Source: Neocallimastix lanati (nom. inval.)
Taxonomy: Eukaryota > Neocallimastigomycota > Neocallimastigomycetes > Neocallimastigales > Neocallimastigaceae
Direction of reading: 5' to 3'
Assembly (NCBI GenBank): GCA_016946835.1
Contig: JACVTC010000024.1
Coordinates: 43,501 to 107,500 of the forward strand
Length of the DNA stretch: 64,000 nt
Position 1 is the first letter of the stretch. Every line of letters starts with the position of its first letter. Below, piece by piece: positions 36,050 to 48,601 of this stretch. Position numbers and translations under genes: made by a program. The notes under the pieces are model-generated. The model was not told the DNA's origin. It did not search any database and saw nothing but the letters and a program-made list of their open reading frames with translations.

Positions 36050-37487
36050 TAATAATTGATTATTTAATCAATAATTTTTATATTTAAATCATTTAAGCAT
36101 TTCAACCATAAGTCAATGAAATCATTTCTAACACTTTCCTTTTTTTATAATAGAATTTCCATATTTTTGTAATATTTAACCAAAGCTTTAATTTCCTCAG
36201 TTCTTATTAATTTTTTTTGTTTTTTATTTCTTAAAATTCCAGCAGTTCTCCTTTCGTAATCAATGTAATATTTCGATTCTTCTTTTTGCAATTCTGATAG
36301 TAATTGAAAAAAAGTTGGTTTTTTTGCAAATAATTTTTTTAAGTATTTATTAAAAGTTTCTGAAACATTATTTGTAATATGCTCAAAATTATCATAATAG
36401 TTCCAATTTTCAGTTTCAAAGTTAATTAAATAAGTTTTTTTAAAATATTCTAAAAATTCTAAAAATTGAACATAATTATGTTCTTGGCACTCACTTTTTA
36501 TTTTACTATATATATCATATATATATATTCAGGATTAATGAAAGGAAAGTTCGAGATATTATAATAAATATATAAATCTTTTATTTTTTCTACTTTATCA
36601 CCACATAATTCTTTTTTTTAATTTCTAATGCTCTTTTAAAATGCCATATACAGTATTTAATATTTGCATTAATAAAAACTTTTTGTGCAGCATTAGATAC
36701 AGCTTTTTCAAAATCGCAATGAAATATTTTTGGTGTAATTTCAATACTATTATATTTACTAGAATTTTTTTTTATTTCTTCAAATAATATTTCATAAGTT
36801 GTTTGCTTTTTATTTTTTAATATAGAAAAGGAAGTAGTGTAAAAACAATTTAATTCTGTAACATAGTTCTAGTTATGAATACTTGATAACTAAATATAGG
36901 TGCAATATAAAATGTGCCATCCGCAAAAATATGTTTATTTTTAGAAAATAATTCTGCTTGGAATGGAGATTGAAAAACAATTAAATCATTATTTTTGAAT
37001 ATCATAAAATTTTCATCCCTTTTTGTTTTATAATATTTTGATTCATTGGGAATTTCATCAAATGTTGTTATATCAGGAGGTAGTTGTTTTCTTCTACTTC
37101 TTGTTACTTGGGATTTAATTGAATTATATCCTGGACATATAAGACCCATACCTTGAGAAATTTCATCATATGTACGTTTTATATTTACATTAAAAGGAAT
37201 TGAACTTTTTGAAATTTCATCTTTAATTTTATTTTTTACAATTGATTTAGCTGCTCCAAATTTATTTTCAAGATGATTATGTGAGTCATCATATTCTAAG
37301 ATTTGATTCTCATTATTTAAAATAATGAAATATGGACATTGATTTAATGTTTTATATTCTGTACATTTATATTTTTTGAATTGTCTTTCCTTTTGGATGA
37401 AAGATTAAACTTATATTTTCTGTTTAAAATAATTTGTTCTTTTCCTCTATTAGTTTTGCTTATTTCAATTTCTAGATTTTTCTCCAT
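36050..37487 (-). pseudogene. MULE transposase with FLYWCH-type zinc finger
   Basis: Read from ATG 37487. The N-terminal part has a FLYWCH-like pattern (RKYKFNL, a YKC…C pair and a final DDSHNHL near 37275). The DDE core follows with FADGTFYIAP (near 36930), FHCDFEKAV (near 36720) and C-I-W-H-F-K-R (near 36645), then an N-N-V-S-E-T motif (near 36375) where the acidic residue is expected. At least three frame changes (about 37370, 36860 and 36515) break it, so it is non-functional here. The family assignment rests on motif order and on the 9-bp TSD of its non-autonomous relative. Confidence 0.8.
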
Positions 37488-38224
37488 TTTTTTTTTTTTA
37501 ATAAAAGTTTCTAATTAAATATTCTAATGATTAATTTTAATAATATATATTTTTAATTATATATACTTTAAATGAAGATTAATTATTCGAATATTATTTT
37601 TTAATTCTTCTATATTTTAAATAATTCCTTTTTTTAGTGTAACTGGATAAATATAAAGTATTTATAAGTTTATTATATTTTTTATTATATAAAGTATAAA
37701 AATTTTTATTTTTATAATTTTATATTTATTTTTATATTTAGTAACTATTATAATTTTCATCGTTATTTTTTTATTATAAAAATATTATTATTGATGCTTC
37801 TGTAATTATTGCTACAGTTTATATTATTTATTTATTATTTATTATATATTATTTATTATTAATTTATAAAATACTATAAGAAAAACTTTTTATATTTTTC
37901 TTAAGAAGGTAAATATTATTTTTATTAATTCATTTATATATATATTTACAAATAATAATAATATTATTTATAATTTAATCGTCATTATTATTATTAATTA
38001 CAATCCTTTTATAATTATAGCAATAGTGTTTATATTATTATTTTTTTTATTAATTATATTACTATATTGTTTATTTTTTTATTATTATTATTTTTATTTA
38101 TTATTTATCAATTTATTATTTATTTAAACAGATATTTGTAAAGTTATTTATATATGAAAAAAAATTTTTTAATATTTAAATATTTACTTCAAAAATATAA
38201 ATGCATCAATATTAAAAATATTTA

Positions 38225-38227
38225 ATT

Positions 38228-38267
<40 letters not shown>

Positions 38268-38268
38268 T
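38225..38268. repeat. (TTTA)n microsatellite
   Basis: About eleven TTTA units immediately inside the right terminus of the MULE. A shorter run is present at the same place in the non-autonomous copy (54778-54800). Confidence 0.85.
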
Positions 38269-38299
38269 AATTCTCAATTTGGCGAAATGCCCCACACCC

Positions 38300-39743
38300 C
38301 ATTTTGACAAATTTTCATGGAACTAATATTTTCTTCTTCACGTGACTCGGAAACAGGAAATGCATCACCAAACATAGATTTATGTTCATAAGGGGAGTTC
38401 AGGTCGAAGGAAAAATCACAAAGAGTGTATAATCAGAGTCTCTGGGGAACTCAGGTAGATCCATAAATTTCTCTTCAAAGAAAGTTGCCTCTCTTGTTGA
38501 AACAACGTAATGGGAGCGGCAGTTAATAATAATGTAAGATTTTGAGAAAGTATCGATGCCCAGGAAGATGCCTTTGTCGGAGTTTTCATTTAGTCTGGAG
38601 GCCTTATCTTGAAGGTTGCTATGATAAGCAATACAACCAAAGACCTTTATTTTAGATAAATTAACTCTTTTTCAATAAAAGAGCTCATTTGGGATATTAT
38701 TTTGGATGCTACTATGAGGAGTATTATTGCATAAAATAGTAGCATAAACGAGAGCAAAATCCCAAAATTTAATATTTAAATTAGCTTTGAACAAAATGGT
38801 TTCTATACAATTAATAATTGTTTGATTAAATCTTTCTGCAATTCCATTATTTTGAGGATTATATGGAGGAGAGAAAGATTTAATAATACCATTTTGTTTA
38901 CAAAACTTTTGTACTTTTTATTTTTATATTCTTCAGCGTTGTCGGATTTAAAATATTTATCGCTATAATTATTATATTAAAAAGGTACTTAAAAAAATAA
39001 ATGATGACATTTGTAGCCTCAGACTTTTCCTTAAGAAGGAAGGTCCAAGAGTTTCTACAATGTTCATCAATGAAAGAAATGAAATATTTCTTTCCTGTAA
39101 CTGAGGTTTCAAGAGATCCAACTATACCTGAATGAATGACCTCAAGATTTTCAGAAGCCCGGTGAGGAATTTTATTATGGGGGCTTCTTTTTAATTTGCA
39201 AATACTGCTCTCAGGGCAGTTATTTACAAGAGTGTTGTTATCTGAAACATATGTGAAGATATCTTTATTGTAGAAATAGCCTAATCTGTTATGCCATAAC
39301 TGCAAGTCACTATTATTATCGTCCTCAAGGTTAGATAAAATATTAGATCCCTGTAAAATTGGGATTCTAATAATATTATTTTGGTTATAAAAATAACCTA
39401 AGATTGAGTTATCCTTAGAGAATGATAATTTAACGAAGGTTTTATTATCTTTAGTCCCAGTACTAAAGAGAATACCTTCGGAGGCTAATTTAATTCCACT
39501 AATAAGGTTCTTATTTACATTCTTGGAATATAGAACTCTATTTAAGGTAACCGAAAATTGTTAATGGTACCATGAAAAGTACCATAACCCTCAAAGTTAC
39601 AGGTGGTGTTGTTGGCACATCGTAGGACCATCTTGTTTGGAACGAAATTAGAAAGTAATGACTTATCCCTTGTAATGTGTTTACAAATACCGGTGTCAAG
39701 GGTCCATAGAGATGACTTGGTGTTTGTCACATGATCAATACCA
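38300..39743 (-). pseudogene. CopD 3' part: protease to integrase (Ty1/copia)
   Basis: Reads from 39743 with a protease DTG motif (WTLDTGICKHIT, near 39690), then the GAG-pre-integrase finger (LWHNRLG near 39300) and integrase core (HSGIVGSLE near 39120, then ITGKKYFISFIDEHCRNSW-like sequence). Frame changes and stops follow, and the remnant ends at the MULE terminus (38299). It is the natural continuation of the Gag part at 49063-50156, with GypC lying between. Dead. Confidence 0.75.
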
Positions 39744-40222
39744 TGATATAAAACAAATATGTGTAGCAACATATTTGTATATTTGAATATTTATATATAT
39801 TCAGATATTAAATTTATATCTTATTATTTATATTTTATATTATTATATATTTTATATTATTTATATTTTGTATATATTATTTATATTTCTTTTATATATT
39901 TCTTAAATATTAAATTATACTTCTTATTTTAAATTATTAAAGTTTATAATTATTAAAGTTTATATAATTAATATAATAGTTTATATTATTTATATATTAT
40001 TCATATTAAAATATTATTATTTATTTATATATATATTATATATATATATTTATTTATAATAATTATATATTATTAATACTTTACAGTATAATTAATTCTT
40101 ATTCTTGTTTTTGTTTTTCCTTAGTAGAAATAATATTGTAATTATAAAATAAAATATTAATAAAAATTATTAATAACTCAAATACACTTATTAAACCAGC
40201 TATAACATAAAGAATATCACAT
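39744..40222 (+). repeat. GypC 5' LTR
   Basis: Begins TGATATAAAACAAATATGTG and ends AAAGAATATCACA. It is nearly collinear with the copy at 48602-49062, including GCAACATATTTGTATATTTG and the ACACTTATTAAACCAGC block near the end. Confidence 0.88.
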
Positions 40223-40646
40223 TTAAAAATTAGTGCGAAGTGTGAGATTGTAGTTAAAAATAGGTTTATTATTGTATAGTTACTAATTGTAATTAATATT
40301 TATTATTTAGTTAGATTTCGGATAAATTGCGTTTAGAGGTTAAAGAATTCGTTTCTCAACATTTTAATTAAATATAGTGTTAGAGTTATTGTAGTCAAAT
40401 GTGAAGTAGGAGACTAGGAAATCGAACCAGAATAAAAATGATTAACCTATATTCATATACTACAATATTATCAATAAATTTCATATTTAAAATTTAATAA
40501 TTAATTTTTGTTTAACGCAAAATTTAGTGTAAATAAAATTTTTATTAATTAATAATTATTAATTAATAATAATATAATTTTAGGGTTAGGAAATAATTTA
40601 TCTTAGTATATCTTAGTAGATAGTTGTTAATTATTAACTTTAAATT

Positions 40647-40649
<3 letters not shown>

Positions 40650-40695
<46 letters not shown>
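40650..40695. repeat. (AAT)n microsatellite, CopC insertion target
   Basis: About fifteen AAT units end where the CopC LTR begins, and AATAATAAT continues on the far side at 44546. CopC therefore inserted into the microsatellite; the apparent TSD is AATAA. Confidence 0.85.
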
Positions 40696-40696
<1 letters not shown>

Positions 40697-40908
40697 TAAC
40701 CGGCTAGGTTAAGCAGTAGATACTTGAGAGTTTATTTTATTATTATATTAAAAATATTTTATTTATTTTATTATATTTATTTATTTTATTTATTAAGAGT
40801 CAAGAGTACATCATTAAATTAAGAATAATTAATTATATTTATATCTAGTACATTACATAAATTTATAACATTAAATTTATTTTTATTATAAATTTTATAT
40901 TAGTTAAC
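40696..40908 (-). repeat. CopC 3' LTR
   Basis: 213-bp copy that differs from the 5' copy at only a few positions (for example GGTTAAGCAG against GGTTAAACAG). This suggests a comparatively recent insertion despite the degraded coding region. Confidence 0.87.
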
Positions 40909-41956
40909 GTTCCCCCCTCAAACTAGTTTTTCTTTAGAAAAATCTTGTTTGTAAATTTAGTCATAAATGAGCCATTTATAATTTTTGTTAATACATCGGA
41001 TAGCATATTTTTACTATCATTATATTCTAATTTTATTTTTCCCTTTTTTATATTATCTTTATTAAAGAAATATTTAATTGCTACGTGTTTTAATTTTGGA
41101 TTTATTTCATCATTTTCAATATTGGTTTTACTGGCTATATTATCTGTATAAATTTTTATTGGTTTATTAAAATTGAATAATTCTTCTAAGATATTTCTTA
41201 TCCATAATATTTTCTTAACACATTCTGAAGTACTAATATATTCAGCTTCGGCTGTAGAGGTAGCTACTATTGATTGTTTCTTTGATGTCCAACAAATAGG
41301 ATTATTTCCCATCAAGATTATATTTCCTGAAGTAGATTTTCTATCTTTAAGGTCACCAGCATAATCTGAACCTGTATATCCAATAATTTCCCCTTTTCCG
41401 TCATAACAAATTTTGTAGTCTATCGTTGTATTTAAATATTTTAAAACATGGTTACCTTTTTCCAATCTGAAATTGTAGGATGTTCTTAATTTCTAGCAGC
41501 CTTTCCTACAGCAAATGAGATATCTGGGCGAGTACATTTAGCCAAATAAATTAAGGATCCAATAATACTTTTATATGTAGTTATATTAAATGGTTCATTA
41601 TTTTTACTAATTACGTTATCACCTACACAAGGTGTATTAGTTTTTCTAGTATTTTTAATATTTACTGTTTTCAATAGTTTTTCTATAAATCCAATTTGTG
41701 AAATAATGTATTTATTATCTTCTTTTTCAACTTTAATACCTAGGATATAATTTATTGGTTCTTCTTTAGAAACTTTAAAATTATTTTTAATAATGTTTGC
41801 TGCCTTTTTGATTTCATATTTTTCTCCTGTAATTATCATATCATCTACATATAGTCCAATTAAACAAATTAGTTTATTATTTTTGAATTTTGAAAAAATA
41901 TATTTTTCAGATATTAATTGAGTATATCCATTATCAATTAGAAAAGCATATTTCAA

Positions 41957-42589
41957 TAAATTTATGTAAATGAAAAATCATACATTAAAATTAAGTACAT
42001 TAATTAAATACTTTGAATAATTACTTCTCCTTAAATTAATAATTGAAATTTAAAATTATAAATTAAAACCTAAATTATTTAAATTTATATTTATTAAATA
42101 TGAAATTAAATAATTTAATCACAAAAAATTCGCCAAATCTGCTATTGTTAAATTTTTTATTTATTTAAATAGTATAGTTTAATATTATTAATAGTTTTTA
42201 GTTTAATTTTAAATTAGTTAAAATATTTAAATAGTTATAATAAAAAATAGTTATAATAAAACATTGTTAATTAAAAAATTATACTATACTTAGTTTTAGT
42301 TTAAATATTTTATTATTTTATAAAATTAATTATTATTAATATTTAAATTGAATATATGTAAATTAAATTAATTTAATATATTAGAATATAATTAAGAAAA
42401 AATAAAAATATTGTAAATTTTCTTTAATTGAAAGAACGTAATTGTTATTTAACTATTTTATAGTTCATAACATAATAAGAACTATTTAATAAAATATTTT
42501 TCATAAAACAATTATTTTTAATAAAAGAATTTATTTTATAATAGAGTGTTTTGTATTATTATAATCTGTTTTGATATAAAACTCTTTAT
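41957..42589 (+). repeat. GypA-family LTR fragment 3, inside CopC
   Basis: Ends with ATAATCTG followed by ACTCTTTATA, matching the LTR terminus of solo LTR 1 (GTAATCTG … ACTCTTTACA). The AT-rich body resembles that LTR. The beginning (TGTAAAGAT) is missing and abuts the middle of the CopC RT, so a deletion removed both the LTR start and RT N-terminal half. Confidence 0.65.
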
Positions 42590-44164
42590 AGCATTATTAT
42601 TTGTTAAATCATTTAAATTTGAATTGTTTTCTGGGAGTGAATTATCCAAAATTTGAATTATTAATGATAAAATGATCCTTTAAATTTTCAAATTTACTAA
42701 AATTAAAATCAAATTTAAAGAAAGATACATTATGTTCTTTATCAGTAGCAGAATTAGATAATGAAATATTAGTAGGTTCATCTTCATAAGCTAATATTTT
42801 TTTAACATAATGTAACTTATGATCCTCATAGTCCATAATTAAATTACTATTTGTTTCTTCATTGAATCCTAGAAAAATTCCTTTAGAAGCATTTGGTTGA
42901 AATTTTCCTTTGTTTTGATCAAAATTCTTGTAGTATATAATACATCCAAAAGTTTTAATATGGTCCAATTTAACTTTATGCCCATAAAAACTTTCATCGA
43001 GATTATTATTTCTTGATATTTGGTGAGGTGTTTTATTATATAAATAATTAGCATATAGAACAGCATAATTCCAGAAATTTTCTGACAATTTGCTCCAAAA
43101 TAATATTGTTTTTGCGCATGAAATTAAAGCTTGGTTAAATCTTTCGGTTATACCGTTATTCTCAGGATTGTAGGGTGGTGAATAAATTTTTTGAATACCG
43201 TTGTTTTTTTCACAAAATTCAATAATTTTATTATTTTTGTACTCTCTTGCATTGTCAGATTTAAATACCTTAACTTTTTTATTGTCAAATAAATTGTTCA
43301 CATATTTTAAAAATTTTAAGATAATATCTATAGCAGATTTCTTTTTATTCATAAGAAAAATTCAACTTTTGTGAGATTTTTCATCAATAAAAGTAATAAT
43401 GAATTTCATACCAGTAATGGAATCGTTAATAGGTCCAATGATATCAGAATGAATTATTTCTAATATTTCTTCTTTGGTGTCTGTTTATTATGTGGAAAAC
43501 ATTTCATTTTTGATATACTACAATCAGGACAGGAAATATTTTTAATATATTACATATATGGCAAAATTTTCCATTTTTCTCTTGTTTATGATTATAATGG
43601 AATTGTTTTTGTCTTTTCATTTTGATATAATCAATTTCCATTGGATCGTCGTATTTATTTTCGACTTTCCAACCTTTAACATATGACCTCTTGGCTAAAT
43701 CAGCATTGATTCTATTGTACAGTGACTCAAAAGTTTCAATGTCGTTTAAAAGTAATCTATTTTGATATGATTCAGGAAGAGAATTATGCAGATATTTGAC
43801 TTTTTCATCTTCGGAGAATATTAAATTATTTTTCTTCATTAATTTAAATATATCCTTCATCTCTTCAATAGCACTTGATATATCACTTTCTTGTTTGGCA
43901 TAAATAGAATTCAATTTCTTGATCCAGTAGGTAGCATCATTGGCATTTCCCCCATACTTCTTTTTAAGTTTTCTATAAATTTCAAAAGCCGAGGAGATCC
44001 CCGTTACTTCTTTATGGATCTCTGCCGATATTGATTCCAAGATAAAAAGTTTTACAGTGGCATTTTCGGAAATTATTTTGATTTCTTTTTCTGTTTTTGG
44101 GTTTAGAGGATCTTTATCTTTAATTTTATCCTCTCTCAAGAATTCGCTTAATTTCGCCCTTTGA

Positions 44165-44216
44165 ACCATTTTAAAAGGACCAAAGTATGAATTCTTTTGG
44201 TCCTTTTAAAATGGTT
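44165..44216. repeat. 21-bp perfect palindrome at CopC gag start
   Basis: AACCATTTTAAAAGGACCAAA and its exact reverse complement flank about 10 bases. It covers the first codons of CopC gag, where the frame is also shifted by one base. A template switch or fold-back repair event would produce both. Confidence 0.85.
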
Positions 44217-44311
44217 ACTCTAAGTTCGGACATTTTATTGTATTTTATTTTTATTTTATTTTTATTTTTTATTTTATTTTATTTTATTTATTTTTAAATC
44301 TCCCAAGATTT

Positions 44312-44326
44312 TGAGACTCTTAATCT
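44312..44326 (-). promoter_or_regulatory. CopC primer-binding site, half-tRNA-Lys(CUU) type
   Basis: TGAGACTCTTAATCT on the + strand, with one extra A before the LTR at 44328. Confidence 0.75.
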
Positions 44327-44327
44327 A

Positions 44328-44545
44328 TTAACCGGCTAGGTTAAACAGTAGATACTTGAGAGTTTTATTTTATTATTATATTAAAAATATTTTATTTATT
44401 TTATTATATTTATTTATTTTATTTATTACGAGTCAAGAGTACATCATTAAATTAAGAATAATTAATTATATTTATATCTAATACATTACATAAATTTATA
44501 ACATTAAATTTATTTTATTGTATTGTAAATTTTATATTAGTAAAC
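44328..44545 (-). repeat. CopC 5' LTR
   Basis: 218-bp copy of the CopC LTR. Its outer end reads GTAAAC against GTTAAC in the 3' copy. Confidence 0.87.
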
Positions 44546-44625
44546 AATAATAATAATAATAAAAATAAAAATAATAATATAAAAAAAATTATATATATAT
44601 ATATATAATATATTCATTTAATATA

Positions 44626-45573
44626 TGAAGATGAGCTCCAACCGTGAAGGAAGAAAGGAAGAAAAATTCCACTACCAATTATAAATGGAAATAATAAGAA
44701 TGTAAAAGCTTGGTACATACTTATGAAAAATTGGTTAAAGATGGAAAAGGTTACTGATGACGAAGAAAAATTTCAGTTCATTTTGGCAGGAACTGTAGAA
44801 GAAGCCACCCAAATTGTTAGAGACAAATTCGTAGAAGCAAATAGAATTTTAAATTTAGAAGAGTGTAGAGATATCCTCCTGGAAAGGTATCATCTAAACG
44901 AAGATGAAAGATTTAGGAAATTAAAAACTTTACTGATTATGCCAAATGAAAGTGTCAGGGAATTTAATGATAGGTACTTGGATTACTACTGCCAGCTATC
45001 TACAGAGAATAAAGCAAAATTATCAGTCTACGATTACGAGAATTCTATACGTAGTCGAACTGATATTTATGAAAAGGTAGCCTATGAAGCTGCTTGCAAA
45101 ATTGAAGAAAAAGTAGGAAGAATAAAACTTGGAAGTCACTCAATACAAAAGGGTAGAAAATTTAACAATAATAATATCCAAAATAATTATCCTTTTATTA
45201 GTAGATATAGATCCAACCAAAACTTTAATCAATTAAATAATAATTATAGCTCATTCTTAAATACCAATTTACAAAATAAAAATAGGAATTTAAATAATGA
45301 ATTACAAAGGAGTAATAATTTCAACAATAATTATAACAACTATAATAATATTAATAATAATACATTAAATAGAATGAATAATACAAAGGTTCCAAGAAAT
45401 ATTAATAATACTCCTAACAATAATAATAGTTTAAATATTATTGATGATATTACTAGGAGTTTAGAGAACCTACATATAAAAGTATGTTATTGGTGCCATG
45501 AGCCTGGTCATATTATTAGGTACTGCCCTCAACTTAGATACCAACAAAACAATAATCAAAATATAAAAAACTA
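44626..45573 (+). pseudogene. GypC Gag
   Basis: ATG at 44626 opens a short frame (MKMSSNREGRKEEKF) that must shift once near 44675 to join the Gag core, which then reads openly from about 44723 to a TAG near 45571. The core includes ILNLEECRDILLERYHL. An Asn-rich stretch follows, then a CCHC knuckle C-Y-W-C-HEPGHIIRYC (near 45487-45528). Without the shift the ATG frame ends early, so this copy is defective. After the stop, 45580-46100 continues as an Asn/Tyr/Asp-rich low-complexity spacer with further stops. Confidence 0.75.
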
Positions 45574-46289
45574 GATTACAGAAGAAGGCTAACTTCCAAT
45601 AATCAAAATGCCAACTATAATGATTATGGTGAAAACAATATTGCTAATGTTTGTCTCAATAATGATTATAGTAATAACCATAACAATTATAATAATAACT
45701 ACAATAATATTTATGATAATAATTATAATGAAGATTATGATAATGATAATTTTAACAATTATGATAATAATGATTATAATAATATAAATAATAATGAACA
45801 ATTCTATTTTGAAAATGATAAAAATAATGATTATAATGGCGATAATGTTGTAGTATCTTCTTACTAGATTAATCATAACAATTTGGAAGAAATTATAGCT
45901 GTTGCAAAAAGAGAAAGAGATGAAAAATATAATAATATATTAACAAAAGCTAATAAGAAGTTACGTAATATAACGAATAATTATGATAAAACTTCCATTA
46001 ATAATTCACAAACTATTCCTCAAAATAAAATATTTAATAATATAAATAATATTAGTAATCCTATCCAAAAAATAATTCAACTAATAATATTATAAATAAC
46101 AAACGAATTATTAAACCTACGAGAAGAATGAGTAAAAAAGTTCTTAATAATAATATTAAAATTGATAATAATAATGAAAATAAAAATGAAAAAAACGAAG
46201 ATCATAATAACGCACAGCAAAGAAAAAGAATTAAGAATAAAATTAATGATAATGATTCAACTAATAAAATTAATAATATGAAAACAATT

Positions 46290-48440
46290 AATTATTAGTG
46301 CTAAAGAAAAAGATAATGTTATTAATTCTATTATTAATCAAATAAAATTTAAAAATAAAAAAGATTATAAAAAATTTTGTAAATTATTAAAAAATTTGAT
46401 GATATTATTGCCATTTCATCCGATGATTTGGAACCTTCTAAATTATTTCCTCATCATATTATTTTAGAAGAAAATTCTATGCCAATTAAACAAAAGGCGT
46501 ATAAAATTTCTCAGGTTCAATCTAATGCTTTAAATGAAGAACTTCGTAAATTATTGGAGAAAAAGTTAATTGAACCTTCTCTTTCTCCATGACTGGTTAT
46601 TATAGAAATTTCATTGACAATTACTCTGCTAAATCTGCACCTCTTTGTTCTTTGTTAAGGAAGAATACTCCATTTGTTTGGACTGATTCTCAAAACAATA
46701 GCTTTTAATTATTAAAGAATTATTTAATCAGTACCCCTATCCTCTGTTACATTAAATTTGATATTCCTTTTACTATTCTATCCGATGCTTGTGGTTATGG
46801 TATTGGTGGTGTTCTTTTACAACTTTATAATGATAATATTGAATACTCAATTTATTTTGTTAGTAGAAGTTTAAAAAATCTGAGAAAAATTATACTACAA
46901 CTGAACTTGAAGGCACCGCTGCTTATTATTGCTTAGTCCAATTTGAACATTATATTTTAGGTAATCCTTTCAAGACTATTCATTATACTGATCACAAACC
47001 TTTAGTTTCTATTATTAAAAGTTATGAGCCGAATACTCTTAAACATCAACGTTGGTGTGATAAATTTAGTAAACTTCAAGTTGATATTGTTTATCACCCT
47101 GGTAAAGCTAATTTGATTGCTGATGCGTTGTCAAGAGTTGTTCATAAAAACTTCTCTATTACTAATGGTTGTATTAGCTCTAATTCTCTTTTTAATAGCA
47201 ATATTCTGTTCACTTTTGTTAACAATTCTAATAATTCCATTGATTCTTCCGTTGTTAATAATTAACCTATTGATAGCTCCATTCTCAACGAAAAATTCAT
47301 TTCTGAATTTATGTATATTTTAACCGAAAAAAATAGTTAAAATTGATAATAAATTATATTTTAGAGATGATAATAAATTAAGAAAAATAATTGAGGATCC
47401 CTATGAGAAAATAAAAATCATTATTAAAGAACATAGAGTGGGTCATGAAGGTATTCAGAAAATTTACGAAAAAATAAAAGAAAAGTATTACTGGAAAAAT
47501 TTAATAATAGATGTAAAAAAATATATTTCGCTATGCAAAATATGCCAACTAAATCGTTCTGAGCTATTACCGAAATCAACAGAAAAATATGGAACTCCTG
47601 TAGAAGCTCCTTTTGTTAGAGTTGGTTTAGATATTATTGGATCCCTAAAAGAAACACAACAAGGTAATAAATATATTATTGTTTGAGTAGATTATTTTAC
47701 AAAGTGGGTAGAAGCTAAACCACTTCGTACAACTACTTCACAGGACGTAACAAATTTCTTAGAAGTTTTTAGTAGACATAGTATACCAGAACTAATTATT
47801 ACAGATAATGGTGTACAGTTTACTGCTGATTATACTAAAATATTTTTAGATCTATATGATGTGTACGTTCATTTTGTTAGTGCATATCATCCAGAATCAA
47901 ATGGATTAGTGGAAAACAGAAATAGAGAAATAGAAAAGCAATTAAGAAATTTCTTGAATGATAACAAACATTGGGATATTTTGCTACCGTTGGCTTTATT
48001 GGCACTTAGAACCAGTAAATCTGCTGTAACGGGTTATTCAAGTTCTGAACTTTTATATGGACGTAAGGAATTACTACTTATAGATATAAATTTAAGAAAT
48101 TCAATTTTGGAAGATAATAGTAGAACTATGGACGAAATATTAATGGAAAGGTTCGTTGAGCATGCTAAATGGGTTGAAAAAGCAGCAAAAAAAAAAAAGG
48201 AACAATCCATTATTTGAAAACTCGAAGACAAGCTCAACAAAGTATGGAAAATAAGAAAAATTTTAAAATTGGTGATTTAGTAAAGATAATAATCACCAAC
48301 GGACTAAACTTGAACCGTATTTCCTTGGTCCATATATAATTAAGGACATATCTTGGAATACAGTTCAATTACAGGATGCTATGTACGGTACAAAATTGGA
48401 AAGAAACGTCCATGTTAAAAATATATTATCTTTTAATGAA
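46290..48440 (+). pseudogene. GypC Pol, RT catalytic core deleted
   Basis: The pre-RT segment (LEPSKLFPHHIILEEN, about 46420) runs to LEKKLIEPSLSP near 46590. It is then joined directly to TGYYRNFI, a motif normally found after the RT palm, so the catalytic YxDD region is missing. RNase H follows (ILSDACGYGIGGVLLQ near 46780; DIVYHPGKANLIADALSRV near 47085), then integrase HHCC (47430-47560) and DDE core (LDIIGSL, ITDNGVQF near 47800, HPESNGLVENRN near 47870). There is a TGA at about 47684 before VDYFTKW and a slip at an A run near 48190. Confidence 0.8.
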
Positions 48441-48601
48441 TGAAATTTCAAATTGAAATTTCAAAAATTTTCAATTTATTTTTTTTTTTTTATTATTAAA
48501 TTTAATATAAATTAATATAAAAATTTTTTAATATAAATTATTATAAATTTAATTTCACTAATTTCTTGCGAAATTAAGTTCAATTCTAAAAGGGAAGTTT
48601 C

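Larger units (their letters stand above)
35915..38299 (-). mobile_element. Mutator-like element (MULE), left end truncated
   Basis: Contains a MULE transposase remnant and a right terminus GGCGAAATGCCCCACACCC ending at 38299. Both ends match the non-autonomous element at 53339-54910: 35918-36010 matches about 53697-53790 and 37523-38299 matches about 53927-54910. The left terminal repeat is missing, because the similarity stops near 35915. The right flank is CopD sequence, so the MULE inserted into CopD. Confidence 0.8.
40923..44233 (-). pseudogene. CopC gag-pol remnant, internally deleted
   Basis: ATG at 44233, with a frame change near 44185; Gag to 43555. The zinc knuckle begins CHIC near 43560 but is joined within a few residues to a CPDC motif typical of the integrase finger (near 43530), so the protease and GAG-pre-integrase are deleted. 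The integrase runs 43480-42900 with a TGA at 43364-43362 where relatives have Trp. After the linker an LTR fragment (41957-42589) replaces the first half of RT. The RT tail with YVDDMIITG (near 41860) and RNase H follow to a stop at 40925-40923, with a TAA near 41488. Non-functional. Confidence 0.87.
40696..44545 (-). mobile_element. CopC, Ty1/copia element inside GypC
   Basis: LTRs at 40696-40908 (3') and 44328-44545 (5') are nearly identical (TTAACCGGCTAGGTTAA… to …TTTATATTAG). A polypurine tract GGGGGGAA lies at 40917-40910 on the element's strand. The LTR ends are not the usual TG/CA. TSD AATAA (40691-40695, 44546-44550), though the repeat makes this ambiguous. Internal deletions leave it at 3.85 kb. 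Confidence 0.85.

Noticed and set aside
45589-45876. Ile-rich frame on the - strand
   Set aside because: It is the antisense of the Asn-rich spacer between GypC Gag and Pol.
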